Assembly: GCA_030248065.1 (NCBI GenBank)
Contig: JASAMV010007238.1
Span: 1 to 64,000, forward strand
Direction of reading: 5' to 3'
Origin: Rhynchonema sp. JSB1_4
Lineage: Eukaryota > Nematoda > Chromadorea > Monhysterida > Xyalidae
Length of the DNA stretch: 64,000 nucleotides
The notes below the pieces were generated by a model, which was not told where the DNA came from, did no database searches, and saw only the letters and a list, made by a program, of their open reading frames with translations. Every line of letters begins with the position of its first letter. Position 1 is the stretch's first letter. Below, one piece after another: positions 10,880 to 22,800 of the stretch. A program made the translations under genes and the position numbers.

Positions 10880-13800
10880 CTGCACTCGGTGGAGGAAGAT
10901 GGGTGAAGGAAATCAAAACGAAACAGTGCATTTCTGCTACGTAAAATACTTGTGTTTCAGAGTCATGCAAGCCAACAATCGGGAACATTTGTACAAATCT
11001 AACTACTGGAACAACTCTATATATGCCAATTACAACGGTTGGCCATAAAAGTGGACCCAAACATTTACACAACAAACAACAATACAACATCACGCAAACG
11101 TTAGGAAAGTGAAAGAAATAAATCAGATTAATATGTGACCCACTCACCATTCAAATGGAATATCGGTTTCAAATCAGCGATCTGTTCGTCAACTGTCGGG
11201 CTCATTCCGCCACCGGCTAGTTTTCTACAATAAAACTTCAATCCTTATTTCGAAATATTTCAGTCATCATTTGCGTCTGGTTGCAAAGAAAATTGACAAA
11301 AAAGTTAAAAAAAATACCAACCTATCATCCATCAATAACTGATTTGCCGCAGCGGTGGTCGTGGCAGGCGGCGGCCCAACAGCTGCGTTGAAGGGCGCAG
11401 TTTGCACTGCTTTCTGCGCACTGTCACTGTTAGGTTCGGGTGGTTTATCACTTTTGTCAACTGTGGTCGCTTTGTTTTCCTCATCACTGTCTTCAGAGTC
11501 GCTCTTTTGCTGAAGAAAACATTACTTTCAGCGGATTGCACAACATAAACTTGATGATCGGATGGGATACTGCCATATCAATCGTCAGCAGTATATGTAT
11601 CGTCTTTCCCTGTTATTTTTGTGAAAACAATGCTGCTCAATCAACGTGCAACCCAGGTGCTCCTGGCTAGGGTTGAAATTACACGATTCTCCTTTGAAAT
11701 AAGACGAAAAAAGGGTATGATTTCACTTTCTTTGAAGTTTGCTTGGTTTCTTTCAAAAAAAACGTTTTTTTCAGTTAGTCACTGTATTTCTACACGTTCG
11801 CCAATAGAGTTGCTCTCATAGTTGATGCGCGGCACACCGATGGCCTGTCTGTCGTTGTCTGTAGTTGTCTGTCACACGACAACTCCACTCTCACCCTGGG
11901 GAAACGGCCAAACAAACGTAACCCAACTCAACAATTGTGTAAATGCAAACCAACCAGAAACGATCGGCTCTGTCTGCGCCACGGACAGTTCTCGACGTAA
12001 TGGCCGATGTTGCGACACAGACGACACTGACGATCCTGTGGCTTGTTCGGCTGCGGACATTCGCCGATCAGGGTGTGCTTGAAAATCAAGGCGAATACGG
12101 CTGCACACAAGCTACAACAGTTCCCTCATCTCAGCCGGTACAGTAGGTAGGTTGTCGCCCCACATTTTCGGTGGTACAGTAGATTGCCGCCCGCCTGGGC
12201 AGGCACCCCACTGGTTCTCAGTGTGTTTTGAACAATGTTTGTCGCCATTCAACATTCTGTTCACCACAACAGCTACCATACATTAATTTTGTTACATATG
12301 CCATACCACTGTTTGTTTCGTTCCGGTTTCAATAAAAAATTTGAATGAAACTTGTATTGATGGTGCTGAAATTGAATTTTGCTACATTGTCAATGTCACA
12401 GACAACAAAGTTGCAACAGTGTGGGTGTGGGAACAACAAGTGGGAACAAACGCGCAATGCGCGAAAAACTTTCGATTCATTGTACTGGATCATTGAAATT
12501 CTACTGACTCTTATCAAAATCTACTGGCTCATTTCAAATTATTACTGGCTCAATGAGCCATGGCAAAAACATGCTGGTGTGGGTTGACCGACACAGTTGA
12601 AAGAACCACACACCCACACCCAGGTCGCTGAAGGTACCACACACCCATACCCACACCCACGTCCGATCCCTATCGACGCGCGCCAAACAAAAAGTTGGTT
12701 TTTGGGTCAAACACACCCCAAACACCTCCCAGCCAACGTAACCAACCACGAATCGCTCGACGACCATTTCCTGCGTGCAATGCACGACGCTGCGCAACGA
12801 ATTTCGCACGTCCCTGTGCATGCGACGGATTTGCTTCTCGTTGCCGAATACCGCACGGCCGGCAATGAACGAACGTTGAATGTAGTTGAACACTGCGAAC
12901 GAGAACAACGACTTGTGTGGGTGATAAATGGATGTTTGTGATTTGATCGGCACTGAGTGTCGCGTGGTACAGTTGCGGTTGGAAAAGAACAGTTTTTTTC
13001 GTAAAAAAACGCATAAAGTTCGGACCAATATTGACTGGATGGAGGATTTGAGCAGTTTCTGTGTCTTAGATGGCACATCGCTGTCTTTGCACTGTGCTAC
13101 ACAGCAGTTTCTTGGGGTCAAAATACTCTGTACGTGTTATTTGATAAACGTACCAGAAATTTATCTTCTGGAAATTTTCCAGTTTCTTCAAGAAATAGGA
13201 GGAACCGGTTTTTTTTCGCAGTTCCTCGTACGGTGCTGGTGCTTTTATACCAGTTGGTACGTAATTCACTCTACTACGACATTGGTCCAGCGAATGAGCA
13301 AGAATCAATTATCCTATGATCCAGTTTAGTGCACAAGCACAAGTAGTGCTGAAGTCAAGCCAGGATCCCAAACTCGGGTGTATAAAATTCCAGGGACAAA
13401 ACAACATCCGCAACCAACTTCGTTTGCTCAATCCGGACGCGAGATTGTGATTCAAATCAAACGGATCCTCAATCGCCATCGGTTTATCGGTCCAGAATTT
13501 CTCGAATTTGGTCAGATCGTCCCGCTGTCGAATCTGCACCACGTGGAGGTCGTGCTGAAATATTTTAAAAAGACGTTTTTTTTCTTGTGAGTTTATTCCA
13601 AAATCTAATCAAGTGTTTCAAAGTAGCGTAAAGTTAGACAAACGGACAAGCAGAAAAACCTGAAATCGTTCGGTGTAGTATCGCAAGAATCCGATCCACA
13701 GTTCGGGTACACTCTGTCGATTTGGATTGCGCGTCATTGTGTTGTGCTGAACATAGAGCTTTAAGACACTTTTTGGGTGCAATTTGCACCTAAAACTCCA

Positions 13801-16800
13801 GAATTGCTCCTAAAAAACGGAGGTTAGGTGCAACTTGCACCCAGATTTTTCACACATTGTTCATAAAACAAAATTCTAGGTGCAAGTTGCACCTAAAATT
13901 TGACATATTAGGTGCAAGTTGCATACAGTTAATTTTGAAAAAAACTGTGGTGCTGAAGATCACACATTATTTCTGAATGGGCATACAAAATTGAGAAATG
14001 GCAACATTTACAGGGAAGGAAAAACACACCACAGCAGCGACATCCTGACAGAAATACGTGTCCCAACCATCCACATCAACTTTCGGCTTGCCTTTCGGGC
14101 CGAAATACTCCTGCAAACAAAGAAAATTGATAAAAACGTAGCTCAAGCCACGGATCAAGAAACTTCTTTCGACACCTTACGATTCTCAATTTCTAGTGCA
14201 CCCGGACCAAAAGTAGCGCTCAATGATCTGAGCGTTGAAAGATCAACAATAACAAAAACAATATTTTAGCAACAAGCACATTCTCCCACCAACCTCCTGC
14301 AAACAGGGCAGCACGGGCGGGGAGGTGCGTTGCAGATAATGAATGAGCATGAGCACGTAGGCGTACGACGAGAGACTGCCCTTGGACGCGTCACCAATGT
14401 CGCACATTTTGGCCCAGTATTTCGCCATCCGACCCAGCACCGGCACGCGCTGGTCAATTTGACTGTACGTGTATATCAGATGCGTGTTGCGCAGTGCCAG
14501 CACGTTGTAGAGGCTTATGCTGCAAAGCGGGCGGTAAGGAGACGTTGGGTAAGTTTGAAAGACGATACAATACGCAACTTGACTGTTCGGAGAACATTTT
14601 CAGTTCAAGAATGCGACTGTGTTGGCTCGGAAGTCAAGTTCCCGTCAACCAAAGATTGGAAGTTTTTTTGGCCGCCTTTGATATCAGAGTGGAGAAAAGA
14701 GATAAAAGTGGTTGGATGTTGTGGTGCGATTTTGGCGAACGCGTCAACTTGTGTCACTATTGGGCAGCACTTTGACACGATTACCATGGACACAGTCCCC
14801 AATTACTAAGCTTCAATGCTCTCATTGACTACCATGGTTCTGGGGATAAAATACGGTCCTCAGACGAGCGCGACAGCGCGCACAATCAAAGCAAATGGTT
14901 CTAACTCGGCCTCCAGCTCAATGCCGCCCCTGGCGGCGCGCCACACAAACTTGACAATTGGCACTTTGGCTTGCGTCACCGGCACGACGTAATGGAATCG
15001 ACGGTCATTGGCCAGAATTCGGGCGATGCCGCGGATCACGCGTTTCGGCTTCACCTCCTGCAGTCAGTTTGACATCGACAGAAGCCACAATTTTTTAAAT
15101 TAAAAAAATACAGTAGTCAATGACGCGTCGCCGAGCAACTCACCGGCGGCATTTGTTCAGTGTTGAAGCGCAGACACAGGTCAATGTCACTTTCATTGAA
15201 GCCGAACCCATTGCGAGACGACCTGCGGTGGGTAAATCGGTGACAAAAATGCGACAAGTAAAGACTCAAAAGTAATGACTCTGGCGTCACACTGAAACCA
15301 ACCATAATTTAGGTCTGCCTTTGATGTGTGGTTCACATCAGAAATACACAAGACCGAACCAACCCGAACAGATCCAGTCGACAACCATATTTATGGCACC
15401 ATTGCAGTCGAGAGGCCAGTAAATCGCGCATTTCTTGCAGAAACCGCTCTTGAATATGATGCCGATGCGCGGACATGCCGAATACTTCTGCAACAAAAAA
15501 ATGCTAAACATCGTGTTTGCTTGACAACTCATCAAAACTTCCACAATATATGATCAAGCCCAAGCAGCAGTGATGTAGTTAGTATGGGGGGGAACCCCCA
15601 ATTGCTAGGTAGCTTTCTTGCTCCGGTCATCAAGTCAAAAAGGTGTTGATTTTAGTGCCAAAATGACCATTTTATGGGCCAAAAATAGCATGTGCCGGTT
15701 GCAAAATGGGAAGTCGCAAGGTTATTTTCTCAATCCAGGCAGAAATACGTCTAACTTCTAAATCATCATATATTACCTGCCGTGCCACGCTTGCAAAAAA
15801 AAGCAACTATTGTGCCATTCAGTGTCCAATGCTCGATCGCCAGCAAAGTATGAGCACTACAACAACAAAACGAAATAAAAAAGTACGAAAACGCACGACT
15901 AACGATTAACGAACACAATGACCGGGGTGAGAAGGTCAACAATGTCTTTGGAAGGCACATCTCTCAGAGTCACCAGTTCGGGCAGTTGTTTCTCGGGACA
16001 CGCACTCGCGGTGTGCCCGGCCGTGCTGCAGTATTCGCACAACACCTCGGGTTGCTGAAACATTGCATTTGAATTGTCGTGTTATTTTCGTTGCTATTTC
16101 AACATGTCATGGTTAATTTGAGCGCATAAACTAGATGGTGTTGTAAGTCAATCACTCGAGATTGTATAAGTAAATCATCTTTGCTGTTACATCTCCTGCG
16201 ATGTTTAGTGCCAACGTGGTCGTAACTTCCAGCGAGGCACAGGGTCAAAATCGAACTAAAACACGATTCTTAAATCACAAAATTCCACATCGCCCCCCAA
16301 ACCTTCTTTCCATCGGTGAAGTGTTTGCAGTCGAACTCATAGGCAAGCTGCCCCTCAAACTGGCTCGAGAACGTCACCGCCATTTCGCGCAAACAACCTA
16401 AAAAAAACAACAAAAATACGTCGCGCAAGAAGACAACACGAAAGTGTAAGAACCAACCAATCAGACGTTCCCGGCTGTCGGCTTGGATCAGCGCGAATTT
16501 ATTGCCCGTTTTCGGATTGGTGATGATGTTGGCCGGCTCACGTGACGCGACGGGCGTGTCAGTGATCTGAAACATTGCCTGCTCCGATTGCAAGAACGTT
16601 GGTCGACCGACATTTCACTATTTACAGCAATTGAACACAGCTGCCGGTTGCGCGCGCATTGTATTGTACTAACCACTGCACACCGCGTGCGCAGCATGCA
16701 CAGTACAACACAAGGAGCGAAACATTTTTTCAAGATAAAGCTTCAAAATGAACAACAAATCTTAAAGCGGGGGTCCAGGCAGTGTGGTCCGGTCACCAAA

Positions 16801-19800
16801 CCTGCTGAAAACTTCAGATCCGTTTGTCGCAATTCATGTGAATATAAGGCAGTTTATATGAAATCGGTAGCCTCAATATCGACCGAGAACGATTTCGTCA
16901 AGGGTACCAACCCAGGAGTATAAAATATTCCGGACCAGCTGCCCAAAAACGACATTCATGACGTGTGAAGATAGGTCACCAATCTCTTTTTATTCGCTGG
17001 GTAACGGTAGCACAGCCCAAACCAGCGTGGCCATCAAGCGTTTTGTTCCACAAATGTTGGTGCGCTTATCTACTGATGGTGAGTTGGCACGTGTGAAACA
17101 TTTTTTTACCCAGTGCAGTTCTGAAACTACCGTAACCCAGCGAATAAACAGAGATTGGTGACGTATCTTCACACGCTATAAATGTCATTTTTGGGCAGCT
17201 GGTCCGAAATTTATTTTGTTCCCGAGTTGATACCTTTGACAACGCTGTTCTCGGTCGATACTGCTTCAATCAAAGTTGTGTAAATGGAATTGTATTCGGA
17301 TTTATGTCGACTATAACCTGTGAACAAGTTTGGCGCAGTGCCCCCACTGCCTGGACCCCCCCCCCCGCTTTAACGAAGTGCACCTAAAATCACCAACAAA
17401 CCACCTTCATATTTTCCAAGGTTGCCCCCAACTGGTTTGTTGCCTCGTCGGTATTCGTTCCTCCGCCCATATTTTGCGTTCCTCCACTCGATTGCTGCGA
17501 GAGAATACCGAGCTCGTCGCAAGTGTCGCGTAGCTAGAATTCGAAACTTAATGTTAACTTTGATAAGGCGATAAAAAGCCAGCAGGTGGAGAAGCGGGTT
17601 GTGTGGGGATTGAGGAAGCAACATGGGAGAACGGTCCATGATGGGGTCTTCAACGTCTGTGAATGGCAACGTAAGACATTTTTTACCTGTCCACTGGTAT
17701 CGGGCAGATATACCAGCATGTGACCGTAGTTAATCTACAAAATTGATACATGATTGTGCTCATCCGTAGCGGTTAGAAATGCTGACACGATACAACATAA
17801 CTCGACGGGTAACATGAGCCATTCGCATAATTTGTCTTACAAGGTCGTGTCCTAAATATACTGGCAGGCGGAAAAAAATCGGTTTTTTTTCGGAAAAAAA
17901 AACCGAAAAAAACCGTTTTTTTCCGAGACCCGAATACTTTTCCATTTATTTTTCCGTGGGTACCTTTTCGGTCTTTGATCGGAAAAATATCGGTACTTTA
18001 TTCCAATTTTTCCAAAAAATTGTAATGCAAAACTGATGAGTTTTTCGATTTCAGTGAAAAATTGGCTCGAGCACAAAAATTAACCGGCCCAAAATGGGCC
18101 AAAAAGCGTGTAAACCAAGTGTTGACTGACTGTTGTCTGACTTGTCTGTTGTCGACTGACTTCAACACTCTTCAAGAGCACTCTCGTCACTTCGAACAAA
18201 TTTTGCACTGAAATTGTTATATTTTTCGAAATTACGTTCTTTTACTGGAAAAGTATTTGGACTGGAAAAGTATTTGGAAAAAAAACGGTTTTTTTCGGAA
18301 AAAAACCGTTTTTTTCACGAAAAATAAAGAACGGTTCTTTATGACAAGTCCTAAAACAGACAAGGGCCCTTGGCCTGACGCCTGCTAAACGGGCTGTTGT
18401 GCAAGGCTTGCGCAGCTTTCGCGCTAAACGCCCCCAACCCAGTGGTGTGGTTAGGGGGAGTTGGGGGGGGGGTACCCTCCTGGTGTGGGAAATCGGCCGG
18501 GGGGATGGGGTACGGGAAACTTTTCACTTTTAGAACAAGCTCCCCTAAGAAACGACTTTTTGACCCAGAGAAGTACCAGCATTGACCATTTTTCGTCCAA
18601 AAATCGCTTGCTGCCGCAAGAAAACTGTTTTGAGCACTTTTTAGACCAATTTTTGGCACTTTTAGATTTTTGGGGTCATTTTTTCAAACCCCGCCCGGTA
18701 TGGGAAATTTTTGACTGTTGGGAGAAACCCCCCCACCGCCTGGTATAGGAAATTTTTGATTTTTGAGGGTATGTATGGGAAGTTTCCCGAAAATTGGGCT
18801 GGGTATGGGAAAATTTCGATTTCTCAACGACACCACTGCCCCAACCTTCGAGTCCAACTGTATCGGTTTGACGACCATCATGTCCTGTCTCGTGTACGCA
18901 TAGCCCCGCACTCGTATGTGTTGCGCCTCACTATCGGCGTCGCTTTGGTCACTCCGCTCATCTGCCATCAATTTGGCGTATATCGCCTGAGCCTCTTGTG
19001 CTCGACCGGACTGCAAAAACAGACAAGCTCCGCAAGTTTTTCTTGCGACATCTCTCCCCATCGATGACATCAGCATTCATCCAACAATCAAATGTCTTAG
19101 CGGATTAGTTATTTCGCGTATCGGCTGGTTTTCAGAGATATACACAGTACGTATACAATGCGAATTCACCTGATAAGAACGTCAAAATATACAAGAACAA
19201 ACCCGCCGCGACAAAAAAAACCTTATTTTTTCAACGGAACTGGACACCGAAGATCAAAAATTTACAAAAATTAGATGACAAAAAGCAAAAACATCCCACC
19301 CAGACCAACCCCAGGCTCCAGTCCATCATCACCCTTGTTCGAATCACAACTGCCCGCATTTGACACGGTCAACGGTTTGACATCGGTTGCGGTGGTCGAG
19401 GGACCGATGGACTCAGATGATGATGACGGTAACAACTGAAAAAAGCACACAAGGTTTTTGTAACTTTTTTGTTATTTTCGTTCATAGGTTACCTCGACAT
19501 CGGCCGATTCAGATTTGGCACGTTCGGATTTGGTCGTCAAATGTCGTGGAGGCTCAGCCGGCTGCAGCGCTTCAGGCGGCGCGTAGGATTGGACGAGCTA
19601 AACAGACAAAGTCTAAGAATGCTATGAAGTATCCATGTGGTGATCGAAATAAAATATCCGGCCAAACATTTTTTGTCATCAACACGTTTATCCACTTTCA
19701 AAAAAGAAAACGTGGCATGTTAACCGATTTCAGTACGGTCATGTAATGTACTCCCCAATGTGTATGAGCAACGTTAACAACGAAGAACGAAGTTCACGAT

Positions 19801-22800
19801 GGAAAAGAGCTGCGGATACTCTGCCTTGCTACCGAATTGCCAACCGATAAGGGCCCATGGCCTGACGTCAGTCGGCGTGCGCCCAAAGCAAGGGTCGACT
19901 AACTGGACTTCACAAACATCTGGCTCGAAATTAATCTCGGTGATCGGATCACACTTGGCTTAGTCCGATCCGATCACCAAATTTGATGGTTCCCGTCAAA
20001 AATGTCGAAAAAAACGCCGCATTTGAAAATGCCGAAAACAAAAATGCCGAAAATGACATCGACCTAAAACTGTCGAAACGAACCTCCAAGAACTGTTCAA
20101 AATACGTTTGTGTCAGCGCCAGTCTTCTGTCAACGACATCCATCAGTGGGCCCTGCTGAGTGCGCAGCACGGCGAAATATTGATAGGTGACGCGCAGACA
20201 ATGCCAGACGTAGTCGTACTGTGTTTGCGAGATTTGCGCGAGGTTCTTGTTCGGCATGAATGGGTCTGGAACGATGGCAGCAGCTCATTATAGTTGCTTC
20301 AGGCGGAAAAGAAGGTTACCTTTCCTATACTTGCGGGCCGGAAAAAAAACCGTTTTTTTCCGAGGCCCGGAAAAATACGTTTTTATTTTTCCGGAAATTT
20401 TTCCAAGTGGCAACTTTTGGAAAAAAACCGTTTTTTTTCCAAAAATTTCCGAAATATTTTCAAAGGTTGCGAAAGGATGTTGTCAAAACCAATGTAAATC
20501 GGTGCTAAACAGTTCAAAATGAGCACTTTTTAATCTCCAGGTGCATTTTTAGCCTGTTTCAGGCCATTTTCAGACAAAATTTTCTCCAAAATAGGCGTTT
20601 TTGGACCATGGGTATCCTTAAGTACTGGAAAAATATTTGGAAAAAAACGGTTTTTTTTTCGAAAAAAACGGTTTTTTTCCAAAAATATATTTTGCGGAAA
20701 AATACGCAAGTATAACCTTTCCTCAGTGCAGCAAACTTTTTCAAAATCTGGTTGCCAATGCACGACTTCTCATAACGGTGGTTGTGCTGCCAAAAAAAAC
20801 AATGAATTCCGTTACTCGGCCGCACGCAGCTAGCAGTGCATGATCTACATAGCCAGGTCTATGTTTCAATAGTAACTTGCAGCAACTGAGCTGCCATTGT
20901 ACCTTCAATAAAAACAGCCCAGTCAAACATTTCGAAATCAGACCACCAACCTTCGACACCCAGTTTTCGTCGTGACCAATTCTTCGACTCTTTCGTTATC
21001 TGCTCTGCCTGCCTGATTTGGACGATGTAGTCGCCGATCGAGTGATCGAGCGCGTAGTAGCGCAGGAATCCGAGCCATAGCAGTCCCAGGGTCCACTGGA
21101 ATGCGGCACGCTCGTGAAGGGCGCGCTGGAAGAATTTGGAAAACATTAGATGAAATAAATGAATACCGTGATCCCTAAAATACAGCCTCCCAAATACAGA
21201 CCCTAAAAGAGGTCAGTGAAAAAGTACAGCCGCCTTGGTTTTACGACGGTGTTTGAACTGCGCGATGTTCACTCTTTGATTGTGGTCGGCTTGACACGTG
21301 ATGGATAGTTGTGACACGCGTTACCACAAAAACACCGATTTAGTTGCAAACACACCACATTTCGTCAGTTTAAAGCGGACTTCGTCAGACAATACCAGAC
21401 ACCTTGATATGCGATGTTTAATCCAGAAACCTTCATGAAATACAGTCGAAATCAAACGTGGTGAAGTCCGATCGGACTTTACCACGGACTTGCAGACTCC
21501 ATACATTGTCACCTCACCAGTATAGTTGCAATTTTTCTGGAAAAAATATATGTACTGAAAAAACCGTTTTTTCCCGAAAGTTGGTCGCCTGTTAAAATGG
21601 GGTACATTTGGGCAAAATGTGGTCTAAAATTGCTTCGTAACGAAAAGTCATGCTGGATAACTGGATAAGTAGACCAAAGACACAAAAAATGGTGTTTTTG
21701 GAGGATTTGACAAACTGACCTCGCGACTGTCCAAGTTTTTTTTGGAAAAGTAGGAAATTTTTCCGAAAATTTCCGATATTTTTCCAGTGCCAGGAAAAAT
21801 ATCGGTTCGTTATTTTGGCCTCTGGAAAAAACGTTTTTTTTCAGAAAAACGGTTTTTTGCACTTGCAACTATAGCACGAGTTCCAAAGGCAGGCGCGATC
21901 CGACCGCTAACATCGCTACGGGGGCAAACAAACAAAAATTAGGAAATGAACGAAACCAACGATTTTATCTCGATCCGTTTCGTATTGTTCAGGGTGGAAT
22001 TCTTTGGTGATTGCTCTGGCCGGCTGACCTTCGAATGCAAGCGGATACAGCTGAAAAAATAAATAATGTGAAATCTCAAGATCCCAAAACAAAATAAAAG
22101 AAAAAAGAGAATTCCTCCACGAACGGCAAAAACGAACCTCATGTAGAATCGGCAGATAATTGGCCTTTTGCAGGTAATGAATAAGCATGATGTCCAACGC
22201 ATACGGTGGAATGCCGCCGGTCAGATGGTTGTCGAATCGACACATCTGCAGTTAAATAATGATCATTATTTATTCAATGAAATTATAAAAAAATTCAATT
22301 ATGGCACAAAAAACAGCAACAAAGATCACCAACCTTTGCCCACAGACGAATGACTCGCGCGAGAGGTCGACAGAGCGGCGACAGGTCCATATAGAATCGT
22401 ATTAGTTCGGCTGAAGCAACACAAAAACATGCAGACAATAATATAATAATAACAGTAAAACACTTATCAAAAATCGAATTGGTAAAGATATCGATAAATA
22501 TCAAATCCACCAATAAATAAAAACCAAACAATCAATAAAGAAACCAATATTGCATCGCACCAATATTGCTTGCCAACGAATTGCCCACACTGAGCACGCA
22601 TGTAATGAACGGAAACCGGGCAAGTGCAAAACGCACACACGGCCATCGAAGACTGAATTGGCGGTCGATGTTCGTAAAGAGATCGGCTGAAAAAGACATA
22701 ATTTTTTATCAGCAAATTTTTTTCTTCGAAATCTCATCATGTTCAAATATATTGCAATTTTTCCGGAAAAATATGGAGGAAAAAACCGTTTTCTTCGAAG

